Assembly: GCA_964470825.1 (NCBI GenBank)
Contig: CAYYEF010000015.1
Location: forward strand, 1 to 13,235
Reading direction: 5' to 3'
Origin: CAYYEF01 sp964470825
Lineage (GTDB): Bacteria; Patescibacteriota; Minisyncoccia; Phycocordibacterales; JAACPR01
DNA length: 13,235 nucleotides
Below, piece after piece: positions 1 through 6,002 of this stretch. The notes below the pieces were generated by a model, which saw nothing but the letters and a program-made list of their open reading frames with translations, was not told the origin of the DNA and ran no database searches. A program made the position numbers and the translations under genes. The first letter of the stretch is position 1, and each line of letters starts with the position of its first letter.

Positions 1-8
1 TCTCTAAA

Positions 9-83
9 TGGTGACCTTACGGGGAATCGAACCCCGATTTGGAGCTTGAAAAGCTCCCGTCCTAACCGTTAGACGATAAGGCC
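9..83 (-). tRNA. tRNA-Glu (anticodon TTC), CCA encoded
   Basis: On the minus strand this folds as a cloverleaf. The acceptor stem GGCCTTA pairs with TAAGGTC (one G-T wobble), the D-stem is GTC/GAC, the anticodon stem is GGAGC/GCTCC and the T-arm is CGGGG with loop TTCGATT and CCCCG. The anticodon loop TTTTCAA gives anticodon TTC, which decodes GAA/GAG. The discriminator A at 12 is followed by genome-encoded CCA at 11-9. It diverges from the tRNA-Ser on the other strand. Confidence 0.95.
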
Positions 84-93
84 AGTGGGAAAT

Positions 94-121
94 ACTATAA
101 CATTTTAGCGAAAAATGGCAA
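94..121 (-). promoter_or_regulatory. Probable sigma-70-type promoter for tRNA-Glu
   Basis: On the minus strand a -35 box TTGCCA (116-121) is followed after 16 nt by a -10 box TATAGT (94-99). The -10 is preceded by TGT, so it is an extended -10. Initiation would fall near 87, a few bases before the mature tRNA 5' end at 83. Read by eye only. Confidence 0.55.
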
Positions 122-160
122 ATCAAAATTTAGAAACTTTTATCTAATCCTAAAAGAATA

Positions 161-166
161 TACAAT
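161..166 (+). promoter_or_regulatory. Possible -10 box for tRNA-Ser
   Basis: TACAAT matches the -10 consensus at 5 of 6 positions and lies 12 nt before the tRNA 5' end. No convincing -35 is visible at the expected spacing, so the call rests on position and the hexamer alone. Confidence 0.3.
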
Positions 167-178
167 TAAATATAGCCT

Positions 179-265
179 GGAAAGATGGCTGAGAGGTTGA
201 AAGCACCGCTTTCGAAAAGCGGCATGGACGAAAGTTCATCGAGGGTTCAAATCCCTCTCTTTCCG
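179..265 (+). tRNA. tRNA-Ser (anticodon CGA)
   Basis: Class II tRNA with a long variable arm. The acceptor stem GGAAAGA pairs with TCTTTCC, and the anticodon stem is CCGCT/AGCGG with loop TTCGAAA, giving anticodon CGA (codon UCG). The variable arm contains GGACGAAAGTTC, and the T-arm is GAGGG/CCCTC. The discriminator is G265. The following bases are CAA, so CCA is not encoded and must be added after transcription. Confidence 0.95.
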
Positions 266-287
266 CAAAAAAATAATTGATGAAAAC

Positions 288-315
288 TTGAAATCGTCAA
301 TTCTTATAGTAAGAT
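288..315 (+). promoter_or_regulatory. Possible promoter for tRNA-Val and tsaD
   Basis: TTGAAA (288-293), a 16-nt spacer and TAAGAT (310-315) would start transcription near 322, just before tRNA-Val. A closer -10 match, TATAGT at 305-310, has no suitable -35. Because tsaD begins 1 nt after the tRNA, this is the nearest candidate promoter for tsaD too. No terminator is seen between tRNA-Ser and tRNA-Val, so read-through is also possible. Confidence 0.4.
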
Positions 316-324
316 AGTTTTTAA

Positions 325-397
325 GCGCGGTTAGCTCAGTTGGTAGAGCGCCACATTGACGTTGTGGATGTCAGGGGTTCGAATCCCTTATCGCGCA
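325..397 (+). tRNA. tRNA-Val (anticodon GAC)
   Basis: The acceptor stem GCGCGGT pairs with ATCGCGC (one G-T wobble), and the anticodon stem is CCACA/TGTGG with loop TTGACGT, giving anticodon GAC. The T-arm AGGGG/CCCTT contains a wobble. The discriminator is A397. The next bases are CAT, so CCA is not encoded. Base 399 is already the A of the tsaD start codon, leaving one base between the genes. Confidence 0.96.
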
Positions 398-398
398 C

Positions 399-1568
399 AT
401 GATAATTCTAGGTATAGAAACTTCATGTGATGAAACTGCCCTGTCTTTAATCGAAGCTACAGGTGATATTACCCTACCTAAATTTAAAATTATTGGCACA
501 GCCTTACATTCACAAATTGAAACTCATTCTCAATATGGGGGCGTTTTTCCAATGATGGCAAAACGCGAACATACAAAAAATATTATTCCTCTTTTTAATT
601 CTTTAATGGAAAAAAATATTTTAGAAAAAGTTTCAGATCCAGTAATCTTAGAGGAATCAACTAAAAACTCTATTCGAGAAATTTTTAAAAAAGAAACTGA
701 ATTAGCAGAAAATTTTATTGAATATATTTCAAAAATTCCAAAACAAAAAATAGACATGATTGCAGTTACCAGTGGTCCTGGTCTTGAACCAGCTCTTTGG
801 GTTGGTATTAATTTCGCCAAAGCTTTATCTCTAGCTTGGAATACCCCCCTTCTGCCAGTAAATCATATGGAGGGTCATATATTATCAGTTTTAAGTGAAG
901 CGAATTTTGAACAAAACAAGCTTTCAAATATTAATTTCCCTGCTATCGCATTGTTAATTTCTGGTGGCCACACTGAAATTGTTTTAGTTAAAAATTTTGG
1001 AAATTATAAAATTATTGGCCAGACAAAAGACGATGCTGTTGGTGAAGCTTTTGATAAAGTGGCTAGAATTCTTGATTTACCATATCCTGGAGGCCCAAAA
1101 ATTTCCAAACTCGCAGAAGAAGCTGGAGAAAAAATTCCAGAAATTAAATTACCTAGACCAATGCTTAATACTCCTGATTTAGACTTTTCATTTTCTGGTT
1201 TAAAAACTGCAGTACTTTATTTAGTAAAAAATTTAAAAGAACAAAATTTATATAATGAAGATATCAAAAAATTAATTGCTAAAGAATTTCAAGATGCCAG
1301 CATAGAAGTACTTTCTAAAAAAGTTAATCGAGCCATTAACGAACATGCTGCTCAAAGTCTAATCATTGGAGGTGGAGTTATTGCTAACACAGAAATTCGT
1401 AAAGAATTTATGAAACTTAATAATGAATTTTTCAAAGTATACATTCCAGAAATCTCCTTAACAACAGATAATGCTGTAATGATTGCTTTTGCTGGATACA
1501 TCTCTCAATTTAATAAAGCTCCTAAAATTAATCCAGATATCAAGGCTGAGGGTAATCTAAAATTTTAA
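399..1568 (+). CDS. tsaD: tRNA N6-threonylcarbamoyladenosine (t6A37) transferase TsaD
   Basis: Transfers the threonylcarbamoyl group onto A37 of ANN-decoding tRNAs, normally with TsaB, TsaE and TsaC, in the cytoplasm. The ASKHA-fold hallmarks are present: N-terminal ILGIETSCDET (residues 3-13), the metal-binding motif HMEGH (H156, H160), SGGHT (188-192), GEAFDK, DFSFSGLKT (262-270), GGGVIAN (324-330) and TTDNAVMIAFAG, with metal ligand D357. The start is fixed because the family motif begins at residue 3. At 389 aa it is longer than the usual 330-345 aa; the excess is a lysine/glutamate-rich insertion at about residues 70-113, before SGPGLEPALWVG. It begins 1 nt after tRNA-Val with no Shine-Dalgarno sequence, so the mRNA is probably released by tRNA 3' processing. 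Identity is secure; only the role of the insertion is open. Confidence 0.97.
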   Translation: MIILGIETSCDETALSLIEATGDITLPKFKIIGTALHSQIETHSQYGGVFPMMAKREHTKNIIPLFNSLMEKNILEKVSDPVILEESTKNSIREIFKKETELAENFIEYISKIPKQKIDMIAVTSGPGLEPALWVGINFAKALSLAWNTPLLPVNHMEGHILSVLSEANFEQNKLSNINFPAIALLISGGHTEIVLVKNFGNYKIIGQTKDDAVGEAFDKVARILDLPYPGGPKISKLAEEAGEKIPEIKLPRPMLNTPDLDFSFSGLKTAVLYLVKNLKEQNLYNEDIKKLIAKEFQDASIEVLSKKVNRAINEHAAQSLIIGGGVIANTEIRKEFMKLNNEFFKVYIPEISLTTDNAVMIAFAGYISQFNKAPKINPDIKAEGNLKF

Positions 1569-1621
1569 TTAAAACTGATTTTTAATTATAGACTTAAAAC
1601 ACTTTAAAAAACCTTATTTTG

Positions 1622-1630
1622 TGGTAATAT
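1622..1630 (+). promoter_or_regulatory. Extended -10 promoter of valS
   Basis: TGG followed by TAATAT forms an extended -10 element. No good -35 is present. Only 6 nt (1631-1636) separate the -10 from the valS ATG, so the expected transcription start coincides with the start codon, predicting a leaderless mRNA. Confidence 0.45.
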
Positions 1631-1636
1631 TTTGAT

Positions 1637-3844
1637 ATGTCACAAATTCCAGAAAAATTTTTAAAGCCTTACGATTCAACAGAAACCGAATCTAGAATAT
1701 ATAAATTATGGGAAGAATCAGGTCTTTTTAATCCTGACGTTTCTATTAAAAAAGGATTTACCAAACCAGATGCGCAATCTTTCTCTATTGTCTTACCTCC
1801 ACCGAATGTAACTGGAGTACTTCATATGGGTCATGCCTCAATGTTAACCATAGAAGACATCATGGTTCGTTACCATAGAATGACTGGCAAAAAAACTCTT
1901 TGGCTTCCTGGAACTGATCACGCGGCTATTGCTACCCAATCAGTAGTTGAGAAAAAATTAGCCAAAGAAGGAATTAAGAAAACTGATTTAGGTCGGGAAA
2001 AATTTTTAGAAAAAATCCAAGAATTCGTAGATCAAAGTAAGAGCACGATAACAAAACAAACAAAATCTATGGGCGCTTCTCTTGATTGGAGTCGTGAAGC
2101 TTTTACTTTAGATGAAAAAAGAGAGTTGGCTGTTAGAACTGCTTTCAAAAAAATGTATGAGGATGGTCTAATTTATCGTGGTTATAGAATTGTTAATTGG
2201 GATCCTAAAGGTCAAACTACTATATCTGATGATGAGGTTGTTTACGAACCAAATAAAGCAAAATTATATTATTTTAAATATTCAGATGACTTACCTATTA
2301 CTATTGCTACTACTCGTCCTGAAACTAAAGTTGGTGATACTGGTATAGCTGTTAATCCAAGCGATGAAAGATATAAAGATTTTATCGGAAAAAATTTCAA
2401 GGTTAATTTCTGCGGAACTGAACTTAATCTAAAAGTATTTGGTGATGAAGGGGTTGATCCAGAATTTGGAACTGGTGCCGTTGGAGTTACTCCTGCTCAC
2501 AGTTTTGCTGATTTTGATATGGCTAAAAAAAATAATTTGGAAATCATTCCGGTTATTAATGAATTTGCCAAAATGTCTATTGATAATCCTCTACTAAAAG
2601 ACAAGAAAACAACAGAGGCTAGAGAAATAATTGTTAAGTGGCTTGAAGAAAATAATCTTTTAGAAAAAGTTGAAGAATTTGATCAAAATATTTCAACAGC
2701 TGAAAGAACAGGCGGAATTGTTGAGCCGTTGCCTAAACTACAATGGTTTATTGATGTAAATAAAGAAATTGTTGTTAAAGATAAGAAGACAACCCTAAAA
2801 GAAATAATGCGCACTTCTGTAGAAAGCGGGAATATAAATATCCTACCAGATCGTTTTGAAAAGATTTATTACCACTGGATAAATAATTTAAATGATTGGT
2901 GTATTTCTAGACAAATTTGGTATGGTCATCAAATCCCTGTTTGGTATAAAAATAAAGGTTTGGAAAATGAAGAAATTTATGTCGACATAAAAGCGCCTGA
3001 GGGTTCTGATTGGATTCAAGATCCAGATACACTAGATACTTGGTTTTCTTCAGGTTTATGGACCTTTTCAACTCTTGGTTGGCCACATCAAACAGAAGAC
3101 ATAAAAACATATCACCCTACTAATGTTCTGGAAACTGGAACAGATATTATTTTCTTTTGGGTAGCAAGAATGATTCTCATGTCTGGATATTTGCTTGGAG
3201 AAGTTCCATTCAAGACTGTTTATCTTCATGGAATTGTAAGAGATGCTCAAGGTAGGAAGCTTTCAAAATCACTTGGTAATGGTGGTGATCCAATTGAAAT
3301 GGCTAATAAATTTGGAGCAGACGCGGTTAGAATGTCTCTAATTGTTGGTGTTGGACCAGGAAACGATTTGAATCTTTCTGAAGACAAAATCAGAGCTTAT
3401 AAAAAATTTGGAAATAAGATTTGGAACGCTAGTCGATTTGTTATGGAAAGTATTTCAGATGAAAATGGAAAAATTCCAGACTTTAAATCAATTAATCTGT
3501 GTCAGGAAGATCAAAAAATTATGGACGAATATTTTGAATTTAAAAAAGAGATTACTGATGATATGGAAAATTTCAGATTTTATTTGGCGAGTGAAAAAAT
3601 TTATCACTACTTTTGGCACACTTTTGCTGATATAATAATTGAGCAAAGCAAAGATTTTATAAATATAAAAGAAGCTCAAGATTCAGAAAAAATTTCTAGA
3701 AAAATTTCTCGTCAAAAACTTCTTTACACTTTGCTTATAGAAAACTTAAAAGCCATTCACCCATTTATGCCTTTTGTTACAGAAGAAATTTGGCAAAACC
3801 TACCAACAAAAGAAACAGAATATCTGATGGTTGCCGGTTGGTAA
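1637..3844 (+). CDS. valS: Valine--tRNA ligase, short form without C-terminal arm
   Basis: Class Ia aminoacyl-tRNA synthetase that charges tRNA-Val and edits mischarged Thr. Visible in order: the ATP-binding PPPNVTGVLHMGH with HMGH at 63-66, GTDHA (92-96), the CP1 editing domain with TTRPET (225-230) and GTGAVGVTPAHS (278-289), WCISRQIWYGHQIP (421-434), LDTWFSSGLW (466-475), and KLSKS (541-545), a variant of KMSKS. It ends with the anticodon-binding domain (HPFMPFVTEEIWQ). At 735 aa it stops right after that domain at two consecutive stops (TAATAA), while typical bacterial ValS has about 880-950 aa with a C-terminal coiled-coil tRNA-binding arm. No frameshifted remainder follows, since the next gene starts 12 nt later. 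It appears to lead an operon with the prsW-like and hsp20 genes. Confidence 0.96.
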   Translation: MSQIPEKFLKPYDSTETESRIYKLWEESGLFNPDVSIKKGFTKPDAQSFSIVLPPPNVTGVLHMGHASMLTIEDIMVRYHRMTGKKTLWLPGTDHAAIATQSVVEKKLAKEGIKKTDLGREKFLEKIQEFVDQSKSTITKQTKSMGASLDWSREAFTLDEKRELAVRTAFKKMYEDGLIYRGYRIVNWDPKGQTTISDDEVVYEPNKAKLYYFKYSDDLPITIATTRPETKVGDTGIAVNPSDERYKDFIGKNFKVNFCGTELNLKVFGDEGVDPEFGTGAVGVTPAHSFADFDMAKKNNLEIIPVINEFAKMSIDNPLLKDKKTTEAREIIVKWLEENNLLEKVEEFDQNISTAERTGGIVEPLPKLQWFIDVNKEIVVKDKKTTLKEIMRTSVESGNINILPDRFEKIYYHWINNLNDWCISRQIWYGHQIPVWYKNKGLENEEIYVDIKAPEGSDWIQDPDTLDTWFSSGLWTFSTLGWPHQTEDIKTYHPTNVLETGTDIIFFWVARMILMSGYLLGEVPFKTVYLHGIVRDAQGRKLSKSLGNGGDPIEMANKFGADAVRMSLIVGVGPGNDLNLSEDKIRAYKKFGNKIWNASRFVMESISDENGKIPDFKSINLCQEDQKIMDEYFEFKKEITDDMENFRFYLASEKIYHYFWHTFADIIIEQSKDFINIKEAQDSEKISRKISRQKLLYTLLIENLKAIHPFMPFVTEEIWQNLPTKETEYLMVAGW

Positions 3845-3856
3845 TAAAATTTTAAA

Positions 3857-4594
3857 ATGCACATTTTAAACACAGTTCTTTTAGCAATTTTAGGAGGAGT
3901 CCTACCAGCCTTAGCTTGGCTTTCCTTTTGGCTTCGAGAAGATTCTCACCCCGAACCCAAAAAACTAATCTTTAAATCATTTTTATATGGAATGTGTGCT
4001 GTGCCTTTTGCATTAGTTGCCCAATTTATAATAAATAGTATTTTTATTCAAGGTCAAAGTATTCAAACTGTTTTTTTTACAAATTACCCAATTGCAATTC
4101 TTTCAATAATACTATGGGCAGCCTCTGAAGAATATTTTAAATATAAAGCAGCATACAACAGCGGATTAAGTAATAAAGAAAATAATGAGCCCATTGACCC
4201 GATGATTTATATGATTACAGCTGCTCTTGGATTTTCAGCCTTAGAAAATACTCTTTTCATATTTTGGCCCTTACTGGCGGGCGATTCTACAACAGCTTTT
4301 TTGACTGGTAATATGCGTTTTATAGGGGCTACAATGCTTCATGTGGCAACTTCTGCAATTATTGGTATATTTGCTAGTTTTAGTTTTTATAAAAACCAAG
4401 ATTTTAAGAAAAAGAATATTTTGATTGGATTTATTATAGCTATTTCATTGCATACAATCTTTAATTCTTTTATAATTAGGTCTGAGGAATTCACCCTGAT
4501 TGGATTTGGTACTGTATGGTTGACAATAATTTTAATTATTATGATTTTTGAAAAGGTGAAGAAAATTTATATTAAAAAGCAATCACAAAAATAA
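3857..4594 (+). CDS. PrsW-family intramembrane metalloprotease
   Basis: Polytopic membrane protein, 245 aa, with about seven hydrophobic segments (roughly 3-24, 40-62, 76-90, 116-140, 155-178, 187-207, 212-231). It has the PrsW/CPBP-type pattern: a glutamate pair in SEEYFKY (E91, E92, K95), ALEN (E130), and histidines in LHVATSAIIG (H162) and LHTIFNS (H199, N203), all in or near membrane segments and predicted to bind the catalytic metal. In Bacillus, PrsW cleaves an anti-sigma factor; the substrate here is unknown and no sigma/anti-sigma pair is in the window. It lies 12 nt after valS and 5 nt before hsp20 with no Shine-Dalgarno sequence, which supports one transcript. The family call is good; the physiological role is inferred only at family level. 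Confidence 0.85.
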   Translation: MHILNTVLLAILGGVLPALAWLSFWLREDSHPEPKKLIFKSFLYGMCAVPFALVAQFIINSIFIQGQSIQTVFFTNYPIAILSIILWAASEEYFKYKAAYNSGLSNKENNEPIDPMIYMITAALGFSALENTLFIFWPLLAGDSTTAFLTGNMRFIGATMLHVATSAIIGIFASFSFYKNQDFKKKNILIGFIIAISLHTIFNSFIIRSEEFTLIGFGTVWLTIILIIMIFEKVKKIYIKKQSQK

Positions 4595-4599
4595 TTATT

Positions 4600-5079
4600 A
4601 TGAAGAAAAAAAGATCATTTTTTGAAAGAATAACAGGAGGTGTTAAGGTCGATGATGAATTTGATGATTTCGATAACGAAGAAGATCTAATAGAGCACGA
4701 AGAAAACTATTCCGTTAGAAATAACTTTGAAGAAAATACAAGCACCTTAGGTGGAGAATTATCTGTAGACGTGATTAATACATCTAATGAGATTATTATC
4801 AAAGCAATGGTTGCTGGAGTAAAACCCCAAGACTTAGATGTTCAGATTTCTCGTGACATGGTTACCATTGTTGGTAGTAGAGAAGAAAGTAGCGAGGTCT
4901 CAGAACAAGACTATTATCATAAAGAATTATACTGGGGTTCATTTTCTAGAAATATTTTATTACCAGAAGAAGTTGATGTCGAAATGGCTGAAGCTAGAGA
5001 AAAACACGGACTATTAGAAATAAGATTACCTAAAATAGACAAAGGAAGAAAAACAAAGTTGCAAATCAAAAGTAATTAA
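4600..5079 (+). CDS. Small heat shock protein, Hsp20/alpha-crystallin family
   Basis: ATP-independent holdase chaperone of 159 aa. Residues 1-10 are basic and 18-36 strongly acidic (DDEFDDFDNEEDLIEHEE). The alpha-crystallin domain spans about 52-145 and carries the signature AMVAGVKPQDLDVQI, the segment YYHKELYWGSFSRNILLP, and HGLLEIRLPK (136-145), the usual G-x-L-x-I-x-x-P-K close. A C-terminal LQI (154-156) could serve as the IXI-type motif that docks subunits during oligomer assembly. It is last in the valS operon and is followed within a few bases by a terminator. No HrcA (CIRCE) inverted repeat or heat-shock element is seen upstream, so heat regulation is not evident from the sequence. 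Confidence 0.93.
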   Translation: MKKKRSFFERITGGVKVDDEFDDFDNEEDLIEHEENYSVRNNFEENTSTLGGELSVDVINTSNEIIIKAMVAGVKPQDLDVQISRDMVTIVGSREESSEVSEQDYYHKELYWGSFSRNILLPEEVDVEMAEAREKHGLLEIRLPKIDKGRKTKLQIKSN

Positions 5080-5081
5080 AC

Positions 5082-5111
5082 AAAAAACTCGCTAATTTTA
5101 GCGAGTTTTTT
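5082..5111. terminator. Bidirectional intrinsic terminator between hsp20 and tRNA-Phe
   Basis: The stem ACTCGCTA (5087-5094) pairs with TAGCGAGT (5099-5106) around a four-base loop. It is flanked by an A-run at 5082-5087 and a T-run at 5106-5111, so it can stop transcription from both sides. It serves hsp20 (plus) and tRNA-Phe (minus), which converge here. Confidence 0.9.
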
Positions 5112-5115
5112 ATTA

Positions 5116-5191
5116 TGGTGTCAGGAGCCGGGCTTGAACCGGCGACCCTTCCCTCTTCAGGGGAATGCTCTACCAACTGAGCTATCCTGAC
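5116..5191 (-). tRNA. tRNA-Phe (anticodon GAA), CCA encoded
   Basis: The acceptor stem GTCAGGA pairs with TCCTGAC, and the D-arm is the canonical TAGCTCAGTTGGTAGAGC. The anticodon stem TTCCC/GGGAA with loop CTGAAGA gives anticodon GAA, and the T-arm is GCCGG/CCGGC. The discriminator A and CCA are encoded at 5119-5116. The tRNA starts 2 nt after the stop codon of the upstream small membrane-protein gene, so both probably share a transcript. Confidence 0.96.
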
Positions 5192-5193
5192 TT

Positions 5194-5484
5194 TTATTTT
5201 AGAAGCTCCATCAATGAATTAACGTCTACTCCTTGTGTTTTTTCTTTTATATCAGATAACGCGCTAGCACTTTCTTGAATACCAGTATACATATTTATCA
5301 TCTGGTTCAAATATGGTTGTAATATTGTGTAAGCTCCAATAATAATTACAAAATATACTATCCATTTTACAAATCCAAGTATAATGACCCAGCGATTTCC
5401 TGCTTGGATTTTTTTGAGAATTTTATTATTTTCCTCAACTTTTCGCTTTATATCAGCTATTTCAGCTTCTATATTAGGGTTCAT
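5194..5484 (-). CDS. Small coiled-coil membrane protein, function unknown
   Basis: The proposed protein of 96 aa starts MNPNIEAEIADIKRK. It has a charged, probably coiled-coil N-terminus (about residues 3-27), one long hydrophobic membrane segment (about 33-56, WVIILGFVKWIVYFVIIIGAY) and a polar C-terminal tail. An in-frame ATG at 5523 would add 13 residues. I prefer 5484 because a promoter-like element (TTGCCC, 17 nt, extended -10 TGCTAAATT) lies between the two ATGs with its -10 ending 7 nt before 5484, and because 5523 directly follows the T-run of the upstream terminator. No Shine-Dalgarno sequence is seen for either start. The gene ends 2 nt before tRNA-Phe. I do not recognise a named family; the N-terminal pattern resembles small membrane proteins common in Patescibacteria, but that is an impression only. 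Confidence 0.75.
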   Translation of the reverse strand: MNPNIEAEIADIKRKVEENNKILKKIQAGNRWVIILGFVKWIVYFVIIIGAYTILQPYLNQMINMYTGIQESASALSDIKEKTQGVDVNSLMELLK

Positions 5485-5491
5485 AAGCAAT

Positions 5492-5520
5492 AATTTAGCA
5501 TTTTTTAATCCTTTGGGCAA
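5492..5520 (-). promoter_or_regulatory. Promoter-like element for the small membrane protein and tRNA-Phe
   Basis: On the minus strand: -35 TTGCCC (5515-5520), a 17-nt spacer and -10 TAAATT (5492-5497) preceded by TGC, an extended -10. The predicted start at about 5484-5485 coincides with the preferred ATG, so the mRNA would be leaderless. Confidence 0.5.
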
Positions 5521-5526
5521 CATAAT

Positions 5527-5554
5527 AAAAAAACCCTTCCTATGAGGGTTTTTT
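5527..5554 (-). terminator. Intrinsic terminator overlapping the end of the 137-aa gene
   Basis: AAAAAACCCT (5528-5537) and AGGGTTTTTT (5545-5554) form a 10-bp stem around a 7-nt loop, with a T-run on the minus strand at 5533-5527. The last codons (K-P-S) of the upstream gene lie in the 5' arm and loop, and the TAG stop (5540-5542) lies in the loop. Confidence 0.85.
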
Positions 5555-5953
5555 GAAGATTATTTTACGTTCAAACAAAGATGATCCATACACATCATCA
5601 ATTTTTACCGAGGTATATACTTGGAAAATCATCCTTCTTCTGAACAAAACAGTTACACTTCTGTAATATTTATCATGTACAGATTCCGGAATAATAATAT
5701 ATTTTGGTAAAGATCTTGATGCTAATAAATTTTTTATTCTGACCACTTCCCTTGAAATACGATCAGTGAAGTCAGAAATATTATCGGCAGTACAAATCAT
5801 AAGTTTTCCATCTGAACATACCTTTTTAATAAAATCTAGAGTATTTATATCCATACTCTCCTGTTCAGATAATCCAAAATAGCTTCTATCAATAATGACC
5901 AATCCAAGGTTATCCAAAATGCTTGAAATTATAGGGTGTGTATTTTTTTTCAT
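5540..5953 (-). CDS. Hypothetical protein, 137 aa, unrecognised
   Basis: I do not recognise this protein. It appears soluble, with no signal peptide or membrane segment. It alternates hydrophobic strands and charged helices: LGLVIIDRSYFG (16-27), LDFIKKVCSDGKLMICTADN (39-58), a helix at about 60-78, YIIIPESVHDKYYRSVTVLF (85-104), then a basic RRRMIFQVYTSVKIDD. That pattern suggests a small alpha/beta fold, but no catalytic motif is evident. It is the only protein gene here with a clear Shine-Dalgarno-like GAGG, 8 nt before the ATG. It begins 49 nt downstream of tRNA-Arg, so it may share that transcript. It ends in TAG inside its own terminator hairpin. The start is supported by that ribosome binding site. 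Confidence 0.75.
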   Translation of the reverse strand: MKKNTHPIISSILDNLGLVIIDRSYFGLSEQESMDINTLDFIKKVCSDGKLMICTADNISDFTDRISREVVRIKNLLASRSLPKYIIIPESVHDKYYRSVTVLFRRRMIFQVYTSVKIDDVYGSSLFERKIIFKKPS

Positions 5954-5961
5954 TAAAAGAA

Positions 5962-5965
5962 CCTC
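5962..5965 (-). promoter_or_regulatory. Shine-Dalgarno-like GAGG for the 137-aa gene
   Basis: On the minus strand GAGG is followed by 8 nt (TTCTTTTA) and the ATG at 5953. It stands out because none of the other protein genes in the window has a comparable purine-rich site. Confidence 0.6.
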
Positions 5966-6002
5966 GTGGATAAGGCTATAATTTAATATTTTGTTTGTCT
6001 AG

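Noticed and set aside
84..178. Possible riboswitch or small RNA between tRNA-Glu and tRNA-Ser
   Set aside because: The 95-nt gap is AT-rich without a stable hairpin; divergent tRNA promoters explain it.
530..820. 96-aa ORF on the minus strand inside tsaD
   Set aside because: It lies wholly within the well-supported tsaD gene, has no recognisable motif and no promoter of its own; a shadow of the plus-strand codons.
997..1182. 61-aa plus-strand ORF within tsaD
   Set aside because: Out-of-frame overlap with conserved tsaD sequence and low-complexity composition.
2907..3250. Two overlapping minus-strand ORFs inside valS
   Set aside because: Both are antisense to the conserved catalytic core of valS and show no protein-like features.
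3408..3679. Overlapping plus and minus ORFs in the valS 3' region, considered as a displaced C-terminal arm
   Set aside because: They overlap the in-frame anticodon-binding domain of ValS and do not resemble the ValS coiled-coil arm.
3820..3860. Frameshift explaining the short ValS
   Set aside because: The frame ends in tandem stops (TAATAA), and neither other frame after 3844 encodes an arm-like sequence before the next gene begins 12 nt later.
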